A stretch of 30,663 nucleotides of DNA from positions 1-30,663 of the forward strand of contig NZ_JAMONU010000143.1 of NCBI RefSeq assembly GCF_027066465.1, written 5' to 3'. This stretch comes from Thermococcus sp. Lineage in GTDB: Archaea; Methanobacteriota_B; Thermococci; Thermococcales; Thermococcaceae. Positions 22,265-29,361 of this stretch are shown here, one piece after another; positions within the stretch are counted from its first letter, which is position 1, and each line of letters begins with the position of its first letter. The position numbers were made by a program, and so were the translations under genes. Under the pieces are notes generated by a model that was given only the letters and a program-made list of their open reading frames with translations, did no database searches and was not told where the DNA came from.

Positions 22265-23987
22265 ATTTGTGGGCGAAAATCGCCCGAACCTTTCCATCTT
22301 TTACCTCGTCTATTCTCACGAAGCCGAAGCGCTCGAACTGAACTACGTCATCGACCTTAACGTCGGCGTCGCTCTCAAGGAGTCCCTCCCTGATAATCAG
22401 CTCCTCGCCCTCGGGAACCCAGACCTCACAGGGCTTTCCATCTGTGACCCAGTGAACCATCCTCCACCTGTTCTTTCTCGCTATCTCGTAGTCAACGCTG
22501 TGGAACCTCGCCTTGATGCCCTCTTCACTCACCTCAAGGATTTCGACGTTGAAAAGGTCCTTAAGGCGAACGAAGTTGCCGGGCTTGAAGAGCTCCATGT
22601 CGTCCTTGGAGACGTAAACCGGCTTTCCGGGGACGAATTTGAGCTTCCTAACGCCCCTCTCGGGGTGGTCGGGGTGGAGAGGAATCTCGGCAACGAACTC
22701 CTCGTCGTAGCCCTCAATCCACATCGGAACCGGGTCCGCGACGAAGAAGTAGCGGTTCGCTATCGGCTCGATTATGCGCCTGTTTATCGCCGCGAGGTTG
22801 TCCCAGCTTACCGTTGTGTCGCTCCTCTTCAGGCCAACCTCGATGATTAGCTCCCTTATTGCCTCGGGCCGTATTCCGCGCCTCCTCAGAGCCCTGATAG
22901 TTCCAAGCCTCGGGTCGTCCCAGCCGATGTATTTGCCCTCCTCTATGCCCTTCCTCGTCTTGGACTTGCTGAGGATAACACCCTCGATGCTCAGCCTGCC
23001 GTGGTGCACCGTAACCGGATACTCCCAGCCGAAGTAGTCGTAGATGTAGCGCTGTTTCGTTTCGTTCTCGGCGTGCTCCTGCCCGCGGAAGATGTGCGTA
23101 ACGCCGAGCTCGTGGTCGTCTATGGCAGATGCGAAGTTGTAGAGGGGCCAGACGCGGTACTTGTTGCCGGTCCTCGGGTGGTTGGGATTGTCTATTATCC
23201 TAAGAGCGGGCCAGTCCCTGACGGCGGGATTTGGATGCTTGAGGTCGGTCTTTATTCTGACGACCGCTTCGCCCTCCCTGTACTCTCCGTTCAGCATCTT
23301 CCTCCAGCGTTCGAGCTGAACCTCAACCGGCTCGTCCCTGTGTGGGCAGGCGATGCCCTTGTCTCTCAGTTCGCGGAACTCCTCCGGCTTACAGGTGCAG
23401 ACGTAGGCCTTGCCCATCTTTATCAGCTTTTCAGCGTAGTCGTAGTATACCTCAAGCCTGTCGCTCGCTATGTGTACTTCGTCAATCTTGAAGCCGAGCC
23501 ACTCCAAATCCTCTTTAATCCACTCGTAGAAAATCGGCTCCGGTCGTTTTACCTTTGGGTCGGTGTCGTCGAAGCGGAGTATGAACTTGCCGTTGTACAT
23601 CCTCGCGTACTCGTGGCTCAGAATAGCTGCCCTCGCGTTTCCGAGGTGGAAGGCACCGTCGGGGTTGGGCGCAAAGCGGGTGACGACCTTTCCCTTCTCA
23701 GCCTTCGGGAGTGGCGGGAGGCCCTTCTTTTCCTCCCTCTTTTCTGCCTTCTCCTCAAAGAACTCGGGGTAAATCTCCCTCAGCTTGGCCTCCTGCTCCT
23801 CAGGGGAGAGGGCGTTTACCTTCTCGACTATCTCGTTCACTAGCGGGATTATCTCCTTGGCTTTCGGTCTCAGTTCGGGGTTCTCACCGAGGACCTTTCC
23901 GATGACGGCTTTGGGATTGGCTTTTCCCTTGTGGGTGTAGGCGTTGATGAGCGCGTACTTCCAGATTAGCTCCTCAACCACTTCCAC
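22263..23987 (-). CDS. gltX: Glutamyl-tRNA synthetase (archaeal type)
   Basis: A protein of 574 residues. An archaeal N-terminal helical extension of about 95 residues (WKYALINAYTHKGKANPKAVIGKVLGENPELRP) precedes the class I catalytic core with its HIGH motif FHLGN in PDGAFHLGNARAAILSH. The KMSKS equivalent is VILSKSKTRKG. The C-terminal part is all beta, as in archaeal/eukaryotic GluRS and GlnRS rather than bacterial GluRS. The enzyme charges tRNA-Glu, and in archaea also tRNA-Gln for later amidation. GTG 23987 is preferred since the TATA box at 24011-24018 predicts initiation at 23988-23992, hence a leaderless mRNA, and the N-terminus then aligns with the Pyrococcus enzyme. Confidence 0.95.
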   Translation of the reverse strand: MEVVEELIWKYALINAYTHKGKANPKAVIGKVLGENPELRPKAKEIIPLVNEIVEKVNALSPEEQEAKLREIYPEFFEEKAEKREEKKGLPPLPKAEKGKVVTRFAPNPDGAFHLGNARAAILSHEYARMYNGKFILRFDDTDPKVKRPEPIFYEWIKEDLEWLGFKIDEVHIASDRLEVYYDYAEKLIKMGKAYVCTCKPEEFRELRDKGIACPHRDEPVEVQLERWRKMLNGEYREGEAVVRIKTDLKHPNPAVRDWPALRIIDNPNHPRTGNKYRVWPLYNFASAIDDHELGVTHIFRGQEHAENETKQRYIYDYFGWEYPVTVHHGRLSIEGVILSKSKTRKGIEEGKYIGWDDPRLGTIRALRRRGIRPEAIRELIIEVGLKRSDTTVSWDNLAAINRRIIEPIANRYFFVADPVPMWIEGYDEEFVAEIPLHPDHPERGVRKLKFVPGKPVYVSKDDMELFKPGNFVRLKDLFNVEILEVSEEGIKARFHSVDYEIARKNRWRMVHWVTDGKPCEVWVPEGEELIIREGLLESDADVKVDDVVQFERFGFVRIDEVKDGKVRAIFAHK

Positions 23988-24010
23988 CACCGGGTTAAAA
24001 AGAGAGCGGG

Positions 24011-24037
24011 AGGTTATAAAGATTAGGAAAGCATAAA
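24011..24037. promoter_or_regulatory. Divergent promoters of gltX and the KaiC-like gene
   Basis: TTTATAAC on the minus strand (24011-24018) serves gltX; CATAAATA on the plus strand (24030-24037) serves the KaiC-like gene with a start near 24060. The two boxes are about 12 bp apart, so transcription factor binding may be mutually exclusive. Confidence 0.5.
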
Positions 24038-24070
24038 TAGTTCGCCGTGCATACATTATCCGGTACGGTC

Positions 24071-24844
24071 ATGAATACGGGGGTATCAGCCGAAGGGATG
24101 AGGTATATGGAGTTGCTCAGCACGGGGTTTGAAAGGCTTGACAGAGCTCTCGGCGGGGGACTGCTCCCGGACTCAACAACCTTGATTGTCCACGAAACGT
24201 ACTCCTGGGGCTGGGTTCTTGGGTTTGCGATTCTCAAAAACCGCATTACTGCGGGTGATTTCGGGGTCGTGATGAACTCCGTCCTACCCCTCTCTTCTCT
24301 TGAAATGGAGCTTAAGCCCGTGGGCTTAGACGTTGAGAACCTTGGAAGGGCAGGGAAACTGACGGTTATAGATGTCTTCTCCTCACTTCTCGGCATAATG
24401 TATCCGCAGGATTTCGTTTACTCCCTTGACAATCTCTCCGCCGAGACGTTTGTTCCAAAGTACGAGATGCTCTACAGGAGTGTTCTTAAGTCCCGGATTG
24501 GGAATAGACGGCCGGTTGGCCTCGATTTCACCCTCGATGGAATCGCTTTCATAATCGGGGAGGACAGCACAATCAGGGTTTTTCAGCGGTTTATGGCCCT
24601 TAAGGAAAACAGCAGGCTTCGAGAGAACAGGAAGAGGCCGGTGAACATCCTCGTTGTAAACAAGGACAGGGTCTCCCAGAGATTCCTCTCATGGTTTTCC
24701 CTGTACTCCCAGTACGTTCTGGAAATCCAGTCCGGAAACGGAGCCGTAGAAAAGATACTGGTGCGGAAAAGTCCCCTGGTGTACACACCCAGGGGGAGGG
24801 AGCTGAAGCTGAAGAGAAAAAGGGGAAGAATTGCGGTGGAGTAG
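24071..24844 (+). CDS. KaiC/RadA-like ATPase-fold protein without Walker A
   Basis: A 257-residue protein whose N-terminus MELLSTGFERLDRALGGGLLPDSTTLIVHE matches the opening of KaiC-like RecA-fold ATPases (target recognition, then GGG-P-GS-hhhh-E). The P-loop that should follow (GxxGxGKT/S) is instead TYSWGWVLG, so nucleotide binding in the usual way is not expected. Later segments GKLTVIDVFSS and RRPVNILVVNKDR correspond to core strands of the same fold. The C-terminus is very basic (RGRELKLKRKRGR), which could bind nucleic acid. ATG 24071 fits the predicted start of transcription; ATG 24098 is a possible alternative. It converges on dnaG with adjoining stop codons. The function is unknown; a regulatory pseudo-ATPase is inference. 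Confidence 0.7.
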   Translation: MNTGVSAEGMRYMELLSTGFERLDRALGGGLLPDSTTLIVHETYSWGWVLGFAILKNRITAGDFGVVMNSVLPLSSLEMELKPVGLDVENLGRAGKLTVIDVFSSLLGIMYPQDFVYSLDNLSAETFVPKYEMLYRSVLKSRIGNRRPVGLDFTLDGIAFIIGEDSTIRVFQRFMALKENSRLRENRKRPVNILVVNKDRVSQRFLSWFSLYSQYVLEIQSGNGAVEKILVRKSPLVYTPRGRELKLKRKRGRIAVE

Positions 24845-24854
24845 TCACTCCGCA
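24831..24854. terminator. Inverted repeat at the KaiC-like/dnaG stop junction
   Basis: TTGC-GGT-GGAGT on the left and ACTCC-GCAA on the right pair over 9 bases with a 3-base bulge, around the loop AGTC. The stop codons TAG (24842-24844) and, on the other strand, TGA (24845-24847) adjoin at the apex. Confidence 0.4.
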
Positions 24855-26122
24855 AAAGTTATTATCTTGAGCGTAACCGGGCGCCTGACAACATTGTACT
24901 TTCTGGCACCGATGAGATACTTAACATTGGTCTCGCTGACGGTGTCGATTAGCCTCTGTGTTATAACCCCGTTGAAAACGACAGCGTAAACATCTTTCCT
25001 CTCCTTGAGCTGGTTGGTAAGCTCCCTGACGGGTATCTCTGCTATGACGTTCTTGTTCTCATCGAGAAGGAGTGCTATCCCGTCTTTCTTAACGCGCTCT
25101 ATGAACTCCCCGAACTCTTCGAGCTCAGGAATGCGGGCCTTTTCGATGGGTTTGATTATTTTTTCCTCCCTAGCCGCCTCTTCCCTTTTCTCCTCCGGAG
25201 CGGCGGGAACAACGCGGGGCTCGGGTCTCTTGGGTTCCGCCTTTTCTTCTCTTTCCTTCACGAGCTCGTAGAAGCTCTTGCCCTTGTTGAACATCTCGTT
25301 GATAACCTGCTCGGCCGGAACCTTGCTTCTTAGAGCTTTTACTATCTCCTTCTTGGTGAGTTCCTCGACCTCCTTGCCCTCGGGGGCACGGGCAACGTAG
25401 TCTATGTCCGCAACCTGGAGGAGCTCCTTGAGTATAAGCTCCCCACCGCGGTCGCCGTCGGTGAAGGCGGTAACTATTCTTTCCTTGCTGAGCTTGATTA
25501 TGGTTTCCGGAATTGAGGTTCCCTCTACCGCTATAGCGTTCTTTATGCCGTGCTTGAGCAGGTTGAGGACGTCGGCCCTTCCCTCAACGACGATGATTGA
25601 GTCGGAGAACGGAACGTGAGGTCCTGCGGGAAGCTTCTCTGGTCCGTACTCGATGAGCTCCTTAGCTCTGACTGCCTTTTTGACTTCCTCGGTGAGCTCC
25701 TGAGTCTCGGGAATCTCCTGCTCCATGAGGGTTTCGAGTATCTCTTTGGCCCTCTCGATGATGTACTTCCTCTTGGTTGCCCTGACGTCCTCTATGCGAA
25801 GAACCCTTATCTTGGCCTCGGCTGGACCAACGCGGTCGATGGTTTCCAGCGCCGCGGCGAGGATAGCCGTCTCAACCCTGTCGAGGCTCGACGGGACGGT
25901 TATGGTTCCGTAGGTCTTGCCGGCCTTGTTGTGAACCTCGACGCGAATCCTGCCAATCCTTCCGGTCTTCTGGAGCTCCCTCAGGTCGAGGTCGTCTCCG
26001 AGAAGGCCTTCGGTCTGTCCGAAAATAGCACCCACAACGTCGGGCCTTTCAACGATGCCGTTAGCCTCAAACTCGGCGTAGATGACGTATTTGGTCGTTC
26101 CGAACTCGTCCTTTCCTGACAT
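24845..26122 (-). CDS. dnaG: Archaeal DnaG-type primase
   Basis: A protein of 425 residues. The archaeal N-terminal domain (FGTTKYVIYAEFEANGIVERPDVVGAIFGQTEGLLG) precedes a Toprim domain with IVVEGRADVLNLLKHG and the metal site FTDGDRGG. A long Glu/Arg/Pro-rich linker leads to a small C-terminal domain. It lacks the zinc-binding and helicase-binding modules of bacterial DnaG. In archaea the protein is known both for primase activity and as a stable RNA exosome subunit. ATG 26122 has GGGTGG upstream and matches Pyrococcus starts. However, ATG 26194 overlaps the stop of the preceding gene as ATGA and has a strong GGAGGGG, adding a Lys/Arg-rich 24-residue leader. Either is possible. Confidence 0.93.
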   Translation of the reverse strand: MSGKDEFGTTKYVIYAEFEANGIVERPDVVGAIFGQTEGLLGDDLDLRELQKTGRIGRIRVEVHNKAGKTYGTITVPSSLDRVETAILAAALETIDRVGPAEAKIRVLRIEDVRATKRKYIIERAKEILETLMEQEIPETQELTEEVKKAVRAKELIEYGPEKLPAGPHVPFSDSIIVVEGRADVLNLLKHGIKNAIAVEGTSIPETIIKLSKERIVTAFTDGDRGGELILKELLQVADIDYVARAPEGKEVEELTKKEIVKALRSKVPAEQVINEMFNKGKSFYELVKEREEKAEPKRPEPRVVPAAPEEKREEAAREEKIIKPIEKARIPELEEFGEFIERVKKDGIALLLDENKNVIAEIPVRELTNQLKERKDVYAVVFNGVITQRLIDTVSETNVKYLIGARKYNVVRRPVTLKIITFAE

Positions 26123-26190
26123 AATACCACCCTCTTTAGCCTTTTTTCGTTTTTCAGCCAAAACCTGCTGGAGTACAGCCTTTTTTCTCT

Positions 26191-26592
26191 TCATCGAATC
26201 CCCTCCAGCCGGGGGTCAGAAACGGAGATGACCTTCAGGTAGAGGCTGTATAGGTCCTCAATGCCTTTAGCGTCTTTTTTGACCAGCTTCTTGAGCTCCC
26301 TTCTGGTTTCCACGTCCACCCTGCAGGGGTAGCCGGCCAGGTAGCGGAGGAGCTTTTTTGCGAGCTCCTCCCCCTTCCTGTCAAAGTCCGTGAGTATCTT
26401 AACGTTGCCATAGGATGATGCAATGAGCGCGACCTCCGCCAAGGGCAGACGTGAGAGCCTGATTACCTCCGCTCTGACCCCCAGATTCCTCAGAGCCACC
26501 TCGTCTCGCATGCCCTCAACGATGAGGGCGCCTTCAAACTCTCGCAGTTCGTCTATAAGCTCCAGGAATCTTTTATAGTTTTCGGCGTACAT
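26191..26592 (-). CDS. Small Toprim-domain protein (UPF0292 family)
   Basis: A protein of 133 residues consisting of one Toprim fold: the catalytic glutamate motif ALIVEGMRDEVALRNLG near residue 20 and the acidic pair in KILTDFDRKGEELAKKL near residue 64. It matches the archaeal UPF0292 family, of unknown activity; Toprim proteins typically cleave or join nucleic acid phosphodiesters or act in rRNA maturation. ATG 26592 follows GGCGAGGG; upstream TTG 26610 is unlikely. TATA-like GCTTTTAA is at 26623-26630 on the minus strand. Its stop overlaps the long-form dnaG start by four bases, so the two Toprim proteins are translationally coupled or nearly so and may act in one RNA or DNA process. Confidence 0.88.
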   Translation of the reverse strand: MYAENYKRFLELIDELREFEGALIVEGMRDEVALRNLGVRAEVIRLSRLPLAEVALIASSYGNVKILTDFDRKGEELAKKLLRYLAGYPCRVDVETRRELKKLVKKDAKGIEDLYSLYLKVISVSDPRLEGIR

Positions 26593-26637
26593 AACGCCCT
26601 CGCCCTTCAATACTCCCTGAAGTTAAAAGCTTTTGGG

Positions 26638-26970
26638 TCATGGCCTTAGCGAGACCCAGAGGCGGTAGTTGTGCCTTCTGCCGATTAAAACCGCTACCAC
26701 CGGACCGATTACGAGCAACGAAATCAACGCATCGCTTCCGACTGTGGAGTTCTTGAAGACCGTCACGCCGAGGACGATGGCCAGTATAAAGCCAGCGAAG
26801 AACCCGATGAGCGCGTACAGCAGGGGACCCCCGATTGATGGCTTGAGCGAGACTACGTATGCGCAACCTCCGATTATGAGAACACTGAGAAAAGCTCCTA
26901 CATCCCCGCTGACGGCGTAGAAGAGCAGAGCCGAAATGATAACGGCCACGATTAGGCCCACGTTCCTCAT
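26638..26970 (-). CDS. Small four-helix membrane protein, unknown function
   Basis: I do not recognise this 110-residue protein. It has about four hydrophobic segments: VGLIVAVIISALLFYAVSG, FLSVLIIGGCAYVVSL, LLYALIGFFAGFILAIVLGV and LISLLVIGPVVAVLIG. Short loops and a basic C-terminus (RRHNYRLWVSLRP) suggest a cytoplasmic tail. ATG 26970 has GGGTGG six bases upstream and a TATA-like sequence near 27000-27008; upstream starts would overlap the radical SAM gene. It probably has its own promoter. Confidence 0.7.
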   Translation of the reverse strand: MRNVGLIVAVIISALLFYAVSGDVGAFLSVLIIGGCAYVVSLKPSIGGPLLYALIGFFAGFILAIVLGVTVFKNSTVGSDALISLLVIGPVVAVLIGRRHNYRLWVSLRP

Positions 26971-27012
26971 GCAACCACCCAGAGTGTTTCTAACGCGTTT
27001 TCCTAAAAGTTT

Positions 27013-27025
27013 TTTGCTCAGCAAA
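27013..27025. repeat. Inverted repeat centred on the radical SAM stop codon
   Basis: TTTGC and GCAAA flank TCA, which is the stop codon TGA of the minus-strand gene (27018-27020). Only 5-bp arms, so chance is possible taken alone. Confidence 0.3.
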
Positions 27026-28292
27026 CCGACCGAATCCTGCCGTGATAGCTCATAGGCTCCTCATAGAACTCCTCTATCAGCTTCTGGAGCCTTCTTGAAA
27101 GCTTTATCTGGACGCCCCATGAGCCTTCAATTTTGCCCTTCGCCGCCATCCTGCCGAGGAACTTTTTCATCTCCTCGCTCAGGGGAGAGGGCCTGCACCG
27201 CGCCCAAGGCGTTCCGGGCAGGGGCATGAAGTAGTGGGCCCGAACCTTCCCGCCCTTTCTCATAATCCACCTCATAAGCTCAATGCTCTTCCTCTGGCTC
27301 TCCTCGCTTTCCCCGGGCAGGCCAACGATGAAGTCAACCACAGGCTCAAAGCCGTACTCGAGCATGTATTCAACGGCCCGCTGGACGTGCTCAACCCTGT
27401 GAAGCCTGTGCATCGCTTTCAGCATTGCGTCGTCCCCGCTCTGCGCTCCAATAGCCAACCTTCTGTTGTCGGCGTAGTCTATCAGCAGCTCGAGGGTTTC
27501 TGGAAGAACGAACTCCGGCCTGACCTCGCTCGGAAAGGTTCCGTAGAATAGCCTCCTTCCCTCTTTCCTGAGGGGTTGCAAAGCCTTGAGAAGGGCCTCG
27601 AGCTTGTTAAGCCTGAGTATCGCTCCCGGACTCCCGTAGGCGAAGGCGTTGGGTGTTATATAGCGCATGTCCTTCATTCTCCTCGAGTACTTCACAATCT
27701 GGTCTATGGGCCTGTGCCTCATTCGGAAGCCCTTGATGTAAGGTGTTTGACAGTAGTAGCAACGGAAGGGACAGCCCCTGCTTATCTCCATCGGCGAAAT
27801 CAGGCGGACGCTTTCAGGATACGGTGGAAAGCGCCAGAAGTCCTCAACCTTTGCGAAGCCGGTGAAGGTAAACTCGCCGTTGAGGTAGAAGGCGAGACCC
27901 TTCACCTCTGCAAGCTCTGGAGTTACCCTGTAGCCAGTCCTCTTTAGGGTTGTCAAAAGCCGGTAGATTACCTCCTCGCCTTCACCGATGACCGCTATGT
28001 CAAATCCCAGAACGTTGAGGGTATGCCTCGGCATCGCTATGGCATGGTATCCACCAGCAACGAGAAGCGCTCCCCTCTCCTTTAAAAGCCGGACTTCCTT
28101 CGGGAGGTCGCCCCAGATTTCCTCCGTGAAGAATGAGTAGAGAACGACTTTCGGCTTTGCCTTGAGAATCTCGTTGAAGTCCTTCGTTATGAGCAGTTCA
28201 CCCAAATCGAATCCCTGACTCTCCAGAGCGGCGAGGAGATGGACGAAAGCGTTGTGATTGCGTTTTGTCATCCTGACAGCTATTTCGGGCAT
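27018..28292 (-). CDS. B12-binding domain/radical SAM protein (MJ_1487-like)
   Basis: A protein of 424 residues. The N-terminal 130 residues resemble a cobalamin-binding Rossmann domain (LLVAGGYHAIAMPRHTLNVLGFDIAVIGEGEEVIYRLL). The radical SAM core starts at SRGCPFRCYYCQTP near residue 175, which supplies the CX3CX2C cysteines for the 4Fe-4S cluster, and continues with FIVGLPGESEE and MPLPGTPW. It matches the archaeal TIGR04013 family, whose substrate is unknown. The TATA box at 28312-28320 predicts initiation at the ATG, giving a leaderless mRNA. It lies between a histone gene and a small membrane protein with no biosynthetic partners, so context gives no substrate. Confidence 0.88.
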   Translation of the reverse strand: MPEIAVRMTKRNHNAFVHLLAALESQGFDLGELLITKDFNEILKAKPKVVLYSFFTEEIWGDLPKEVRLLKERGALLVAGGYHAIAMPRHTLNVLGFDIAVIGEGEEVIYRLLTTLKRTGYRVTPELAEVKGLAFYLNGEFTFTGFAKVEDFWRFPPYPESVRLISPMEISRGCPFRCYYCQTPYIKGFRMRHRPIDQIVKYSRRMKDMRYITPNAFAYGSPGAILRLNKLEALLKALQPLRKEGRRLFYGTFPSEVRPEFVLPETLELLIDYADNRRLAIGAQSGDDAMLKAMHRLHRVEHVQRAVEYMLEYGFEPVVDFIVGLPGESEESQRKSIELMRWIMRKGGKVRAHYFMPLPGTPWARCRPSPLSEEMKKFLGRMAAKGKIEGSWGVQIKLSRRLQKLIEEFYEEPMSYHGRIRSVC

Positions 28293-28347
28293 GGTTAAAA
28301 GCGTGAAAAGAGATTTAAAACGCTAACGGTGGAAAGTAATGAAAAAC

Positions 28348-28365
28348 AAAGGCCTTCAGGCCTTT
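28348..28365. terminator. 8-bp inverted repeat at the histone stop codon
   Basis: AAAGGCCT (28348-28355) and AGGCCTTT (28358-28365) are perfect reverse complements. The histone stop codon TGA, minus strand 28356-28358, is at the centre. The promoter of the next gene lies at 28312-28320, immediately beyond. Confidence 0.5.
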
Positions 28366-28559
28366 ATAGCGAGCTTGATGTCCTCGGCCTTGACGGTCTT
28401 CCTGCCGGCGTGCCTGGCGAACTCGTTGGCCTTCTTGGCAATCTCGATGGCGTACTCCTCGAGGTACTCGGCGAGGACCTTGGCGGCCTCCTCGCTGACT
28501 CTCTCAGCGCCGGCCTTCCTTATAAGCCTGTCAACCGGGGCAATTGGAAGCTCGGCCAT
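28356..28559 (-). CDS. Archaeal histone
   Basis: A 67-residue protein, MAELPIAPVDRLIRKAGAER, consisting of a single histone fold without tails: helix 1, the long helix 2 (EAAKVLAEYLEEYAIEIAKKANEFARHAG) and helix 3 (KTVKAEDIKLAIKA). Dimers and larger stacks wrap DNA and control access to promoters. It resembles HTkA/HTkB of T. kodakarensis; the position next to these neighbours favours the HTkA orthologue. ATG 28559 follows GGAGGTG by eight bases, and TATA-like GTTTTATATATC (28608-28619 on the minus strand) gives a leader of about 25-30 nt, a strong promoter layout for an abundant protein. Confidence 0.96.
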   Translation of the reverse strand: MAELPIAPVDRLIRKAGAERVSEEAAKVLAEYLEEYAIEIAKKANEFARHAGRKTVKAEDIKLAIKA

Positions 28560-28607
28560 CCACAACACCTCCTTGAAGTTTTCTTCGGTATTCTTTTGGA
28601 ATTTGAA

Positions 28608-28619
28608 GATATATAAAAC
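28608..28619 (-). promoter_or_regulatory. TATA box for histone
   Basis: The minus strand reads GTTTTATATATC, a near-consensus archaeal TATA box, with initiation near 28585-28590. Confidence 0.6.
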
Positions 28620-28782
28620 TTTCGGTAAAGAAACCCTGAGAAGGCGTTAAATCGAGAATGCACCTAAATATACATGGTAATACTCCTCTAAGAAAACGGC
28701 CGGGTAGAAAACGTGAGATGGGATTGAGACAATTGTCGAAAAAGTGAACGAAGTCCCTTGGGGAGAGTAAGGGAGAAGGAAC
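28620..28782. other. Intergenic gap with an orphan TATA-like box and small palindromes
   Basis: Between the histone promoter and the dcd stop there is no ORF of note. It contains TATA-like AAATATAC at 28663-28670 with no gene downstream in a suitable position, and the palindrome GACAATTGTC at 28728-28737. A short unannotated RNA is possible but unsupported. Confidence 0.3.
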
Positions 28783-28795
28783 CTAAGGCTTCCTT
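28776..28795. terminator. Inverted repeat around the dcd stop codon
   Basis: AAGGAA (28776-28781) and TTCCTT (28790-28795) pair around an 8-base loop that contains the dcd stop TAG (minus strand, 28783-28785). Confidence 0.4.
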
Positions 28796-29247
28796 TTCGA
28801 AAGCACTAACCCCTTACTGCCCTGGTACTGCCCAAAGTAGGGCCGCCTCGCGGGTCCTTCGAGGCGAACGAAGGCCATCTGGACGAACCTCTCCATGTAG
28901 TGCAGCTTTACTTCCTTCTCTGAGGCATTAAAGAGACCCAACGTCAGTTTTCCGTCCCAGCCGGGGTCTACCCACGCAAAAGAGCCTATGAGACCTTCTC
29001 GGGCCAGACTGCTTCTGAGCTTCATATCCCCCATCACGTCGTCGGGAAGCTTTACCCTCTCCAGAGTTAGAACAAGGGCGTAGGCCTTTGGTGGTATTAC
29101 TACATCCCCGCTCTCCCTGACGTTTACAAGCTTTCCTGCAACAATAGCCTCATCTCCGACCCTGAGGTCGTAGCCGGCCGGCTGAAGGGACTCCTCTGAA
29201 AAAGGCTCTATTAGGATTTCCCTTCTGATTTTCCAGTCCGGAAGCAT
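28783..29247 (-). CDS. dcd: dCTP deaminase
   Basis: A protein of 154 residues, the usual archaeal length. Conserved segments are LQPAGYDLRVG near residue 22, LRSSLAREGLIGSFAWVDPGWDGKLTLGLFN near 78-108, containing the catalytic glutamate and nucleotide-binding residues, and YFGQYQGSKGLVLS near the end. It deaminates dCTP to dUTP, feeding thymidylate synthesis; some archaeal members also hydrolyse dUTP, and the two cannot be separated with certainty from sequence alone. ATG 29247 follows the predicted start from TATATACC (29278-29286, minus strand) by about ten bases. The pathway links functionally to tmk in this window, although the genes are far apart. Confidence 0.93.
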   Translation of the reverse strand: MLPDWKIRREILIEPFSEESLQPAGYDLRVGDEAIVAGKLVNVRESGDVVIPPKAYALVLTLERVKLPDDVMGDMKLRSSLAREGLIGSFAWVDPGWDGKLTLGLFNASEKEVKLHYMERFVQMAFVRLEGPARRPYFGQYQGSKGLVLSKRKP

Positions 29248-29266
29248 CAAAGCTACCACCGAAAGC

Positions 29267-29287
29267 GATATAACAGTGGTATATAAA
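29267..29287. promoter_or_regulatory. Interlocked promoters of dcd and the sRNA-tRNA-Arg unit
   Basis: GATATAAC at 29267-29274 on the plus strand predicts initiation near 29297, the first base pair of the sRNA terminal stem. TTATATACC on the minus strand (29278-29286) predicts initiation near 29257 for dcd. The boxes nearly touch, so use may be exclusive. Confidence 0.5.
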
Positions 29288-29294
29288 AAGACAT

Positions 29295-29360
29295 CTGGCC
29301 CGTGATGAGCGGTTGGCCCGGCACCGAGGGGTGCGGAGGGTCACCACTCCTGAGGCCCAG
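29295..29360 (+). ncRNA. Probable C/D box guide sRNA upstream of tRNA-Arg
   Basis: Box C GTGATGA is at 29302-29308 and box D CTGA at 29350-29353. Degenerate box D' CCGA (29324-29327) and box C' GTGCGGA (29331-29337) lie between, separated by three bases. Flanks CTGGCCC (29295-29301) and GGCCCAG (29354-29360) form a terminal stem with one mismatch, as needed for a kink-turn bound by L7Ae. Guides of 15 nt (29309-29323) and 12 nt (29338-29349) precede D' and D. By the fifth-nucleotide rule the D guide would direct 2'-O-methylation at the G in target GAGU-G-GUGACCC. The predicted transcription start coincides with the stem, and tRNA-Arg begins two bases after it. An alternative hairpin GCACC-GAGG-GGTGC (29321-29334) competes with the D'/C' assignment. 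Targets are not identified. Confidence 0.55.
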
Positions 29361-29361
29361 C

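Noticed and set aside
23001..23843. Plus-strand frame of 280 codons across gltX
   Set aside because: The minus strand encodes unmistakable GluRS motifs in this stretch; the plus frame has no start signal.
28663..28782. Independent small RNA from the orphan TATA-like box
   Set aside because: No box C/D, H/ACA or other recognisable structure; recorded only as an unexplained gap.
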